Shown one piece after another: positions 45,773 to 56,414 of a DNA stretch of 64,000 nucleotides (the first letter of the stretch is position 1; the number at the start of each line of letters is the position of its first letter). Made by a program: the position numbers and the translations under genes. Source of the stretch: Aphrophora alni. Lineage: Eukaryota > Arthropoda > Insecta > Hemiptera > Aphrophoridae. The stretch spans positions 1,212,404 through 1,276,403 of the forward strand of contig OY740768.1 in assembly GCA_963513935.1 (NCBI GenBank). The letters are read 5' to 3'. Under the pieces are notes generated by a model that saw nothing but the letters and a program-made list of their open reading frames with translations, made no database searches and was not told the DNA's origin.

Positions 45773-46329
45773 TTTTTTTGTACATTTTGGTTCACTCCCA
45801 TCTGTTGTGTAGCAGTGGGGGGTCCAAAATAAATAAAAGTTGACGAGGGGGGGGGGGGAGTTGACAAATTGCACAGAAAACACAAATTTTGTATGTTTAT
45901 TTTCGTATATGTGATACTTTAAAAAATGTAGATATATCTAACTATTAAAAATATTGTAGTCACATAATGTTAAAGTTAGAGTCAAAATACGCTTGGAGAA
46001 GCTTACTAGTCAGGCTATCTGTATACGTGAGCTTGGGAATCAACAGATTAATGTGGAAAAACAAAGCTAATATATTTATAAAGTCGTTGGATTTTCTCAC
46101 AAGTAGTTATTATCTGAACTTTGTTTCAAAATATAAATCAATTAAATGAATATTTATGGTATTAGGATACATTTTACTTACTCAGTAAACAAGGTAAGTT
46201 TGTAAATCGCAAAACAGCTAGATTTTCATTTTTTGGCTGATCTTAACGTTTCATGGCCTCAGAAAACCGAAAAACTGATTTTCAATTTCCTTTCCATCTC
46301 TTGTTGTAGTTTGTATGAAAACGCAATTT
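45773..46329. other. No gene seen; poly-G run
   Basis: About 12 G at 45847-45858. Otherwise AT-rich. Confidence 0.4.
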
Positions 46330-46882
46330 CGGACACAACATTTAAGACAGAAACATGAAATTTGGTATAGGGGACTATAGTTTGCTTATATAGAACCCTA
46401 TTACAATTTAGAAAATTCGAATTAAAAATGTCAAAATGGTGCTTATTTAAAAAACGTTTTTCTCCATATCTGGTGTATTATTCAACTTATAACACAAAGT
46501 TACTTTACTCTGATGACCGACGGTACTTGATAGAATTCCATCTTATACAAATAAAATACATTTATTGATCTAGCCGACCAAGGTTTCGCCAGTTACGGCA
46601 TTGACAAAACCTATACAAAGACTAATTAATTTGCAACACATTAAATTAGGTACACAATTTGTATACTTCAATTACGCATGCAGTGGTACCAACCTTACCT
46701 CTCTACGATGAAAAATAGCTACGTCAATGTTCCAAATTTTCTTGAGTTCTCGAGAAAAAAAAAAGTTACGAGATATAACATGGTACGAGCTTATAGATTG
46801 GATACTCCTTCACATACTTACACATTTAAGGTCCACAAAGTTCTAGACCCTGATACGAGCAAAGGAGTGAAGTGTTTTCAAT
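46330..46882 (+). repeat. Dispersed repeat family, left part of an interrupted copy
   Basis: Matches 8160-8330 (AACTTATAACACA, ACATTAAATTAGGTACACA, CCTTACCTCTCTACGATG blocks). The copy appears to resume at 47580-47785 beyond the long-TIR insertion. A hammerhead-like unit (46571-46612) lies inside it. Confidence 0.55.
46571..46612 (-). ncRNA. Hammerhead-like motif, variant core
   Basis: UUGUCAA in place of CUGANGA, then UGCC-GUAACU-GGC hairpin, GAA, ACC-UU-GGU (3 pairs), C. Nearly the same sequence as the 24.1-kb copy across the hairpin and GAAACC; the stem I pairing seen there is lost here. Confidence 0.45.
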
Positions 46883-47510
46883 ATACAGGGGTGGTGAAAA
46901 GTCCCGGAACGAGTTAATATTTTTTTAACCGTTACAGATGGAACTATAACTTGGTACACTGTTACTGGGCATAAAACACTATTTTACCACAATTTCAATG
47001 AGCCGCTACCGCTTCGGGGGGACGGCCCACAAGGAGTCGGAAGAAAATCTTTAACGAGAGCATAGGTTGAGTTGTACATTAAATTAAAGGTCTAATTTAG
47101 TAGAATACAATGCCACAAATCCGACTTCAAACGGACAACCGAGCCGGAAATGGCAGCCATTCAAAAATGGCATGAATTTGAAATACTATATTTAACACTC
47201 AACGCCATAGTAACTTTCATAAACTTTAAAACTCCGCCATTTTGTTTAGGGTGAACCTTTTGATGTCGGATTTGCGGCATTGTATTCTACTAAATTAGAC
47301 CTTTAATTTAATGTACAACTCGACCCACGCTCTCATTTAAGATTTTATTCCGACTCCTTGTGGGCCGTCCCCCCGAAGTGGTAACGGCTCATTGAAATTG
47401 TGATAAAATAGTGTTTTATGCCCAGTAACAGTGTACCAAGTTATATAGTTCCATATGTAACGGTTAAAAAAATATTAACCCGTTCCGGGACTTTTCACCA
47501 CCCCTGTATA
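46883..47510. mobile_element. Non-autonomous DNA transposon with ~250-bp TIRs
   Basis: Terminal inverted repeats of about 248 bp (46885-47131 and 47258-47509). The outer ends read TACAGGGGTGGTGAAAAGTC and its reverse complement, flanked by TATA on both sides, compatible with a TA target duplication. The 126-bp centre encodes nothing. The TIRs differ at a modest number of sites. A TA target and CAGG-type ends suggest a Tc1/mariner-like or related element, but no transposase is present to prove it. Confidence 0.75.
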
Positions 47511-47579
47511 TATTAAGCCTATTCGGTGATATCAATATTATATATATTGTTAAGCCAAAAATTTGCTGATACTATGAGG

Positions 47580-47785
47580 TTAAAATATCTGTGTAATTAC
47601 TGTTTTAAGTAATGAAACCCACAACACTGGATAAACCTTGTTCTACCAATACAATTTAACATTTCTAACATGATAACAATAACTCTACAAGAAACTAACT
47701 TTCGGACATTACATTTAGAGGATCTGCTTGCATTAAGTTGTATGATGGGGCTGGGTAAGTACCATGATGGTCCTCATAAATTTAT
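47580..47785 (+). repeat. Dispersed repeat family, right part
   Basis: Matches 8585-8725 and 58960-59105: TTCTACCAATACAATTTAAC, AAGAAACTAACTTTC, GATCTGCTTGCATTA, GGGGCTGGGTAAGTACCATG. Confidence 0.65.
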
Positions 47786-47914
47786 TCAAAACGTTGAAAA
47801 CATTATTATTTAAAAAAAGTAGTTATTACCGATGATTGCAATGTCTGAAAGAATTTGTAAGAGAACCGATACAAAAACATGTTCTTCATCTATGTCTAGC
47901 ATTATATAAAACTC

Positions 47915-48185
47915 CTACGACACACTGTTCGTGTAATTAACAGTGTTACAACTCTATTCAGCATTTCGTAGTGTTTTTTTAGAATCAAACGGAAAATTAT
48001 AATGTTTTAACGCTTTTTTGTAGCGTTTTTCCCTCTTCTACTTTCCTGGCTCAGGTCCAACGGTTTTATTACGACTAGGTTCCGGACTTAATCTATTTGT
48101 AACTTTAATTTTGATTAAGTGATCAAATTTTTGAAAGAATTAGAGTGGAGGTTTATTTGGTAAAATCAAAATTATATTTAGCTCT
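47915..48185 (+). repeat. Dispersed repeat (family with 53300-53545)
   Basis: Shares GTGTAATTAAC, CATTTCGTAGTGT, GGCTCAGGTCCAAC and a TTGATTAAGTGATCAAATTTT block in the same order as 53300-53545. The two copies stand on either side of the 84-bp minisatellite. Confidence 0.6.
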
Positions 48186-48799
48186 ACGTTTTTACGTCAG
48201 TCGATGTCTATATCAATGTCATATTTAATACACAAAATACTGTACTTCTTAATTATTGATAGTTAAATAAAGAATGCATGAACATTGCACTAACTTTCAC
48301 ATGGACAGTACCAAAACGTTTTTTAATAAATATATGCTGTTATTAATTGCAAATTAGTAAGGTATTGCTAGTAAGATATTATTATATAGGTTGGAACAAA
48401 GTATTTGTGGAATCTTTCTAAAATTGTCAATTCGGGAATTATAATTGAAAAGATAAAATGAAGTCTTGTATTGTAAGGTTGAATATCTCTAAATAAACCT
48501 AACTTATAACGATTATTGATAAAATATAGAGAATATTGATGAAATGTGACGATTTACAATCACAGTTAATCTATTAAGCCAAGAGATGACTATTGTATAA
48601 ATTAAAACCAAAATGTTGTTGATGGCGTGGAGGACCTCTATAGTAGCCATTATCTAAAAAGAGAAATAACTATCATTTTCGCATATTTTACAAAATCAGC
48701 TATAGTTCACAAGACCAATATATGGTATTTATATTTACTTGTAAGGCTTAAGTAAAATTATATCGATAGTTGACAACAGCTTTTTAAAACTTTTTTTCT
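48186..48799. other. No gene seen
   Basis: AT-rich spacer before the minisatellite. Confidence 0.4.
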
Positions 48800-50116
48800 A
48801 CAAATTAACAAGTTAAACGAATTTTAGATAGGCCAATAGAAAGAATTCTGAAAACATGGGTGGAGAGAGAGGGAGAGGTGAATAATCAGAAACAAGTTAA
48901 TGGAGTTTTAGATAGAATAATAAAAAGAAAACCGAAAACATGGGTGGAGAGAGAGGGAGAGGTGAATAATCAGAAACAAGTTAATGGAGTTTTAGATAGA
49001 ATAATAAAAAGAAAACCGAAAACATGGGTGGAGAGATGGGGGAGTGACTAATCAGAGAAAGTTAAACGAGTTTTAGATAGGCCAATAGAAATAAAAGTAA
49101 AAAAATGGGTGGAGAGATGGAAAGTGACTAATCATAAACAAGTTAAACGAGTTTTAGATAGGCCAATAAAATGGAAACTGAAAACATAGGTGAGAGATTG
49201 GGAGTGAATAATCATCAAAGAGTTAAATAAATTTTAGAAAGGCCAATAGAAAGGAAAACGAAAACATAGGTGGATAGAAAGGGGAGGGAGTAGTCGTAAT
49301 CAAGTTAAACTAGTTTTAGATAGGCCAATAGAAAGAATTCTGAAAACATGGGTGGAAAGAATGGGACGGACAAATCAGGAACAAGTTAAACGAGTTTTAG
49401 ATAGGCCAATAGAATGGAAACTGAAAACATAGGTGGAGAGATTGTGAGTGAACAATCATAAACAAGTTAAACGAGTTTTAGATAGGCCAACTGAATGGAA
49501 ACTGAAAACATAGGTGGAGAGATTGGGAGTGACTAATTATCATAGATTTAAATAAATTTTAGAGAGGCCAATAGAAATAAAACCGAAAACATGGGTGGAA
49601 AGAAGGGGGCGGACTACTCATAAACAAGTTAAACGAGTTTTAGACAGGCCAATAGGAAGAATACAAAAAAAACTGGGTGGATAGAGGGGGAGTGAATATT
49701 CAGAAAAAAATTAGACGAGTTTAGATAGGCCAATAGAAAGAATACCAAAAACATGGGTGGAGAGAAAGGGAAGTGACTAATCATAAACAAGTTAAACGAG
49801 TTTTAGATAGGCCAATAGAATGGAAACTGAAAACATAGGTGAAGAGATTTTGAGTGAACAATCATAAACAAGTTAAACGAGTTTTAGATAGGCCAATTGA
49901 ATAGAAACTGAAAACATAGGTGGAGAGATTGGGAGTGACTAATAATCAAAGATTTAAATAAATTTTAGAAAGGCCAATAGAAATAAAACCGAAAACATGG
50001 GTGGAAAGAAGGGGGCGGACTACTCATAAACAAGTTAAACGAGTTTTAGATAGGCCAATAGAAAGAAAACCGAAAACATAGGTGGACAGAAAGGGGAGTG
50101 ACTAATCGTAAGCAAG
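48800..50116 (+). repeat. ~84-bp minisatellite, left segment (~15 units)
   Basis: Unit: AAGTTAAACGAGTTTTAGAT, AGGCCAATAGAA, a variable A-rich part, GAAAACATGGGTGGAGAGA, a G-rich variable part, and GTGACTAATCATAAAC. Units vary from 80 to 90 bp and differ by many substitutions, apart from two identical neighbours near 48845-49020. Purine-rich on the plus strand. A two-unit pattern repeats at 49440-49620 and 49860-50040. Confidence 0.92.
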
Positions 50117-50137
50117 TTAACCCTCCAAGTGCTACGA

Positions 50138-50236
50138 GTCGCGATCGCGATCTATTTTGCCGCGGCCACAGTGCTAAAGTCGCGATCGCGATCTATATTT
50201 CCGCGGCCACAGTGCTAAAGTCGCGATCGCGATCTA
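50138..50236. repeat. CpG-rich 41-bp subterminal repeats (2.4 copies)
   Basis: GTCGCGATCGCGATCTA starts at 50138, 50179 and 50220. TCGCGATCGCGA is a perfect 12-bp palindrome and each full unit also has CCGCGG and CCACAGTGCTAAA. These are the most CpG-dense bases in the window. Subterminal repeats in such elements usually bind the transposase. Confidence 0.9.
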
Positions 50237-50539
50237 ATTAAACAAGGTTTGCTTAAATCGATATTATACCAACGGTAACTTTCATCCAAACTACATGTAT
50301 TTTATATAGTAACTCTGAGTAAAAGACGCTCTAATAATTTTGCACAATTTTATCGATGGTTATAAGAAAAATCAATGTTAGCAAGCCTGTAAAAGAATAT
50401 TTAATGTTTACTGTTGATGTTTACTGCTGCGTCCCGGCAGTGAATTATTGTTGTTTAGTGTTTTTGACTATATTATTTTGGTAAATACAATTTATTTTAT
50501 GATTATTTAGTGTATCAGTAGTGTTTTTAGTGTAGTATT

Positions 50540-50660
50540 ACACATATAATAAGGAGTGAACTTGTCAATTCAAGTGATATTCATAACTGTTTGTGTGAAA
50601 GTGATACCGCTAGTGATGAAAGTGGTAACTCCGTTGTAGGAATCAAAAGGTTTGTTTCTT
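50540..50660 (+). pseudogene. Possible piggyBac transposase N-terminal exon
   Basis: A stop-free frame reads RSELVNSSDIHNCLCESDTA followed by SDESGNSVVG. An acidic, serine-rich start of this kind is common in piggyBac transposases. AAAAGGTTTGT at about 50646-50656 could be a splice donor. No ATG is in frame nearby and no DDE/DDD catalytic part remains in the element, so this is at most a relic of the parent's first exon. Low confidence. Confidence 0.25.
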
Positions 50661-51216
50661 TTTTTTTTCTGTGTGTGTATTACATATTTATAATAACTAT
50701 TTTTTGTAAATACATGATATTCAATGGTTAAATGCCAATAATTTCTAAAGACACAGTAATTAAGCACACTCATTTGCATAAGTTAGATGTAGGTGTCACA
50801 CAGTGGGCGAAATTACTGAATTTGAAGTTTGTGAATGTATGAATGTTTACAACGATGTTGACATTATGAAGAAAATAAAGTGGTACTTATGTTACATTTC
50901 TAGTTTTGGAATAAAATTTGCTACATTTTGTATATATTGGAAATTGGATTATAATAATTTAGTTATTACCTACGATGTCACTAAATGGACAAAAGATTTT
51001 TTTTTTTTTTTGCTTATATGAGTTGAAGCAGTGTTACAGTGGTAAGTAAAATTTTATTTCATTTTGTTCTATGGGTTTTCCTGAAAATATTGATGTATAA
51101 TGTGTCTTATTTCAGCAAATAAAAGTGTATTATCTCCTACAATAAAAAAAGCCTTGCGCAGAGCGTTGAATTAGCTAATCACTGAGGACTAAAATAATCA
51201 GCACTTGGAGGGTTAA

Positions 51217-53078
51217 ACGAGTTTTAAATAGGCAAATAGAAAGCATTTTGAAAACATTGGTGGATAGAGGGGGGTGAATAATCATAAAAACGATAAACGA
51301 GTTTTAGATAGGCCAATACAAATAAAACTAAAAACATGGGTGAATAGAGGGGGAGTGAATAATCATAAAAACGATAAACGAATTTTAGATAGGCCAAAAA
51401 AAATAAAACCGAAAACATAGGTGGAGAGAAAGGGGTGTGACTAATCGTAAACAAGTTAAACGAGTTTTAGATAGGCCAATAGAAAGAAAACCGAAAACAT
51501 AGGTGGAGAGAAAGGGGAGTGACTAACCAGAAACAAGTTAAACGAGGTTTAGATAGGCCAATAGAAAGAAAACCGAAAACATAGGTGGAGAGAAAGGGGA
51601 GTGACTAATCGGAAAGAAGTTAAACGAGTTTGAGATAGGCAAATAGAAAGAATTTTGAAAACATGGGTGTAGAGAGGGGGAGTGAATAATCAGAAACATA
51701 TTAGACGAGTTTTAGATAGGCCAATAGAATGAAAACCGAAAACATGGGTTGCGTGAGGGGGTGTGACTGATCATAAACAAGTTAAACGAGTTTTAGATTG
51801 GCCAATAGAATGGAATCCGAAAACATAGGTAGAGAGATTGGGAGTGACTAATCACCAACAAGTTAAACAAATTTTAGATAGGCCAATAGAAATAAAACGG
51901 AAAACATGGGTGGAGAGGGAGGGCGGATTAATCATAAAAAAGTTAAACGAGTTTTAGATAGGCCAATAGAAAAAAATACCGAAATACTGGGTGGACAGAA
52001 TGGGAGTGACTAATCATAAACAAGTTAAACAAATTTTAGATTGGCCAATAGAAATAAAACCAAAAAAATGGGTTTAGAGTGGGGGGCGGACTATTTATAA
52101 ACAAGTTAAACGAGATTTAGATAGGCCAATAGAATGAATTGTGAAAATATGAGTGGAAGGAGGGGGAGTGAATAATCAGAAACTAGTTAGACGAGTTTTA
52201 GATAGGCCAATAGAAATAAAACTGAAAACATATGTGGAGATAGGGGGCGGACTAATCATAAAAAAAAGTTAAACAATGTTTTGATAGGCCAATAGATAGA
52301 ATATCGAAAAACTGGGTGGATAGAATGGGAGTGACTAATCATAAACAAGTTAAAGAATTTTAGATAGGTTAATAGAAATAAAACCGAAAAAATGGGCGGA
52401 GAGAGAGGGGCGGACTATACATAAACAAGTTAAACGAGTTTTTAGTAGGCCAATAGAAAGAAATACCGAAAAACTGGGTGGACAGAATGGGAGTGACTAA
52501 TCATAAACAAGTTAAACAAATTTTAGATTGGCCAATAGAAATAAAACCAAAAAAATGGGTTTAGAGTGGGGGGCGGACTATTTATAAACAAGTTAAACGA
52601 GATTTAGATAGGCCAATAGAATGAATTGTGAAAATATGAGTGGAAGGAGGGGGAGTGAATAATCAGAAACTAGTTAGACGAGTTTTAGATAGGCCAATAG
52701 AAATAAAACTGAAAACATATGTGGAGATAGGGGGCGGACTAATCATAAAAAAAAGTTAAACAATGTTTTGATAGGCCAATAGATAGAATATCGAAAAACT
52801 GGGTGGATAGAATGGGAGTGACTAATCATAAACAAGTTAAAGAATTTTAGATAGGTTAATAGAAATAAAACCGAAAAAATGGGCGGAGAGAGAGGGGCGG
52901 ACTATACATAAACAAGTTAAACGAGTTTTTAGTAGGCCAATAGAAAGAAAACCGAAAACCCGAGTGGATAGAGGGGGGTTGACTAATCATTTAAACTAAT
53001 CAAGTTAAACGAGTTTTAGATTGGGCAATGGAAAGAATTCTGAATACATGGGCGGAGAGAGGGGGAGTGACTAATCAT
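51217..53078 (+). repeat. ~84-bp minisatellite, right segment (~22 units)
   Basis: Continues the array after the insertion. It includes a 487-bp block (about 51978-52463) repeated almost exactly at about 52465-52950, a recent higher-order duplication of roughly six monomers. Indels in many monomers break any reading frame. Confidence 0.92.
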
Positions 53079-53299
53079 GAGCCATTAAAAATAAAATTAT
53101 ATATTTTTATTTTGGGATAAAATTTTTATTAAATTTTTTTTTTTTAATACCTTAAAATAAGTAATTCCCTCAACTTTATCATAATGGTAACTATAATTTT
53201 ACTTAAGAAATTAGTCAACAACGGAAATTTTGATCTGACAGAAAATCCTGAGTGAATAGATTACTTCACGACAAAAACATTTCTTCTTTCTTCTCTTGT
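53079..53299. other. No gene seen
   Basis: AT-rich flank of the array. Confidence 0.4.
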
Positions 53300-53545
53300 A
53301 CGACACACCGCTTGTGTAATTAACGACATAAACAGTAAAACATCCCTCTCCAGCACTTCGTAGTGTGTTTGAAATTTAAACAAAACGAAACAAAGTTTTA
53401 TTACTTCTTCTTTAGCTCAGGTCCAACCGTGTTATTACAAATACAAATATCTTTTCTCATTGTATGCTTGAAGGAATTAATTTAGATTAAGTAATCGAAT
53501 TTTATTTTAATAATTAGAGTAAAAATTTATTAAGTAAACCAAATA
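53300..53545 (+). repeat. Dispersed repeat (family with 44608 and 47915)
   Basis: ACACACCGCTTGTGTAATTA, AGTAAAACATCCCTC, ACTTCGTAGTGTGTT, TTAAACAAAACGAAACAA, TAGCTCAGGTCCAACCG blocks. Best copy of the three. Confidence 0.65.
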
Positions 53546-53836
53546 TGATAAATAAGAAGGTTTGTGGTAAAAAAAATGTTTAAACAAAAATAACTAAACT
53601 GTAATTATTTTTCGAAAAAGTAAATCATCCTAAAGCTTTAGTAGGTATCTCTTGTTACTGTGAATAGCGTATGAATTTTCAGGTGAAAGAGATTTGAATA
53701 CAACAACTCAGAATTAATTTGGTGACGTAACTCATAATGTTCAATTTATTATTGTTGTTATACCTGCAATGGTCTTTAGATAACAACAAAGAGTGATACG
53801 TGCATCTTATTATTTAGTTTGGAAATTCAATTCACA

Positions 53837-53890
53837 AGATTTTCTCAGGGCTCAGTATTAGATGCTCTGCTATTTATACTTATATAATGG
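53837..53890 (+). pseudogene. LINE reverse-transcriptase scrap
   Basis: One frame reads RFSQGSVLDALLFILI and then a TAA, matching the GV.QGS.LGPLLF.IY block of Jockey/CR1-type RT. Only this block is visible, with GP changed to DA. Short, so support is limited. Confidence 0.45.
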
Positions 53891-55267
53891 TTTATAAACT
53901 TAAATTTGGTGAATAAAATGATTGAATGAATTAATTTGGTGAAATATAAATAAAATTCATCAAAATTTGAAAAATAAAATAAATCGGATTTAAAATGTTA
54001 AGGTTATTTTAACAAAATATTGTTTGAAGAATCTCTGAACAAATTATTTAACAAATGTTACTGCAAAAACTCAAAAAAGCTAAATATTAGAATATATTTA
54101 TAAATCGTAATATTTACCAAAATGGGTCGTAAAAATACAAATGTATATAGTACAATATTTATACATCAGGATCTTAAAAAATATTTTCTAACCCCTTTCG
54201 TAATATACAAAAATATCAAATAAAAAAAACATATATACTATCGTTTTAAACTATTAATTATATTTAAAAAATGCTACAACACATCTTTGGACAAACACAT
54301 TAATCGTTTAAAACCATATTTACATATAATAAAACTCCCACAAACACAAGTTCACACACGTATCCACAATTCACTCACACACGTGTAAAAAATCAAACAA
54401 GATACAAATCAACAAAGATTATTACAAATATAACTTGTCAAATTACATTTGTAGAGAATCAGTCTTTTAAAAGTATGAACAGAATAATCTTAAACAAAAA
54501 TAAAACAAACTTTCAGTCACTTCTTCCAAAAAACAAATAAAAATTAACCTAAACTCTTCGTCAACAACAGTATCAGTTCAGTGTGTCAAAAAGTTGAAGT
54601 GGAATAATGAACGCAATTTTTGAAAATATTTTTATATTTTAACAGAGACTAATCCTGCTTCGCTTGTCTCAAACGCTTCCTTCTCTGAAAATCATATTTC
54701 ATTGAAATTCAGCTTCTAATGACGTTTATCAAGGTTCATTTTTGGATCTTCCCAGTTGTTTGTAAATCGATAGGTTATGTTACGTTAAAATATATTTATT
54801 AAGAATGTTTGAGACTGTTTTCGATCATTAATCTCCACTCTTCATTATAATTCATGAATCGTTATTTTTGGAGAGATTGCGATCAATTTTGTTTTGGATC
54901 AGTGTTAAAATTTTGATCAATAATTGTTAAATTGAATTTGAATTTGGTTTGGTCACCAAATTTGTAGTTATCAAACAAAAATTAAAAATTTCGAATTTAG
55001 ACAAAGAGGGCATATTTAGGCCATATCTCGAGAATTTTTAACCAATAATATGGTTAAAATCTTTTCATAATTTTAAGCTGCATACAGGCAGATAGACAGA
55101 CAACATTAAAACAAACAATATTTTGAACTCTAGAGTTTTCAAATCGGATTTATCCTCAAATGATATAAATTTTTTACCGATAACATGACTTTATCAGCCA
55201 GTAAATATGAGGGAAAAGTCACAATTTGAAATCATTTTTCAACTTTAAGGAAGGAAAATAGTTATCT
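53891..55267. other. No gene seen
   Basis: AT-rich. GCAGATAGACAGACAAC near 55087 resembles the GACAGACAGAC motif at 28.8 kb. No gene recognised. Confidence 0.4.
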
Positions 55268-55386
55268 GTGCAACTAGTGAGCAAAATGGCACAATTTTAA
55301 ACGAGAGAAAAATGTTGACGCACGAGGCTTGCCGAGTGCGTCAATTTTATCGAGTTTAAAAAAGACACTTTGCTCACGAATTGCAC
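55268..55386. repeat. Nested hairpin (foldback repeat)
   Basis: Outer stem GTGCAA / TTGCAC, next stem GTGAGCAAA / TTTGCTCAC, inner stem (55315-55344) TTGACGCAC, GA, GGC, TT, GCC, GA, GTGCGTCAA. The two facing GA steps could form tandem sheared G-A pairs in RNA. A diverged relative (GTGCAAAGTAGTGGGCAAAG ... CACTTTGTC) lies at about 55865-55965. Confidence 0.65.
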
Positions 55387-56414
55387 ATTATACTTTGTCT
55401 ACAGTTGTTATTTTGTGACAAATAAAAAACATACTTCAGCAGTAACACAATATGGCGGGGTATTTGACTGGTTTTCATCCTCTGAACTGTCCATATTTTA
55501 AAACTAACTACACAAAATATAGCAGTATTGCTAAACAACATAGCAACACTGAGTAGAAGTTCTCACGTCAAAACTGAGGTTATTTATGAATATTACAAAT
55601 AACTTAGGTGTATTGTTGAGGAAACGGTATTGCCAACCTTAAAACTCGGCAAACGAAAAATACTCTCCGTGTACATACACTGTCAATCATATTCATGAAT
55701 AATTACTTCCTTTTTCAACTTTAAAACGTTGTTTTGTTGTTTATTTACGTTATTTTACATGTAAGAATTAATCTAACCTACATACGGGACATTTCCTGTA
55801 TATTATAAATCAATTAAAATAAACTTAACCTAAATTTCGTTTTGTTCGGTTGCCATTCGGAGTGTGCAAAGTAGTGGGCAAAGTGAAACTGTTGAGAAAT
55901 CAGCTGTTTTGCAAACTAATTTAAATGAACAAAATGCCACTTTGTCAACAATTGTAGACAAAAGTGATTTAATAAATTTTAAATTTAAAACGATAAAATT
56001 TTATGCTACATAATTAAGTAAATTTTATTATACAATTATTATTAAAAAATTCATGTTTTCATGAATATTAGGTTTGATAGATTTCAATAGATCACCATTC
56101 CTAAAGATATTTCTATCATTACCACTCATCCTAAAAGAAATTCTTACTTTTGAAAGGATATTAAGACGTGATCTTGATAATAATCGTCAGTTACCTAAGA
56201 GCATTGGTAAAGGTAACCTTAACTATATTGTTAATTAATTCAATTTTACTGTTTTCGTTTTTTGTTGTTTGGGAATTCATTGTAGATGTTCCAGTTAGGC
56301 TAACAAACGTTTCAGTGTTTGTAAGCACAACCGCAGACACAAAGCAGGAATTATGCAGGCGAAATATCACTTGAGTTGGGGGGAAGTAGAGGGTACAAGG
56401 GTGGAATATCTAAG
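55387..56414. other. No gene recognised
   Basis: Contains the second hairpin relative at 55865-55965 and an AT-rich 68-codon frame (56168-56374) with a hydrophobic start that I do not consider a real gene. Confidence 0.4.

Larger units (their letters stand above)
50117..51216 (+). mobile_element. piggyBac-type non-autonomous element with TTAA duplication
   Basis: TTAA at 50117-50120 and 51213-51216 brackets 1,092 bp whose ends are 13-bp inverted repeats CCCTCCAAGTGCT / AGCACTTGGAGGG. TTAA duplication and CCC-starting TIRs are the hallmarks of the piggyBac superfamily. The target TTAA is the one present in each 84-bp monomer (AAGTTAAACGAG), so the insertion site can be read exactly. The left end carries CpG-rich palindromic subrepeats. 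The inside holds a short acidic frame that could be the start of a transposase, but no catalytic DDD region is seen. Confidence 0.85.

Noticed and set aside
48860..49051. Plus-strand frame with a 28-residue repeat
   Set aside because: Two identical 84-bp minisatellite monomers; neighbouring monomers break the frame.
56330..56375. GCA...UGC hairpin followed by GGCGAAAUAUC
   Set aside because: Resembles the 3' half of the ribozyme-like motif, but no CUGANGA or variant box precedes it at the right distance.
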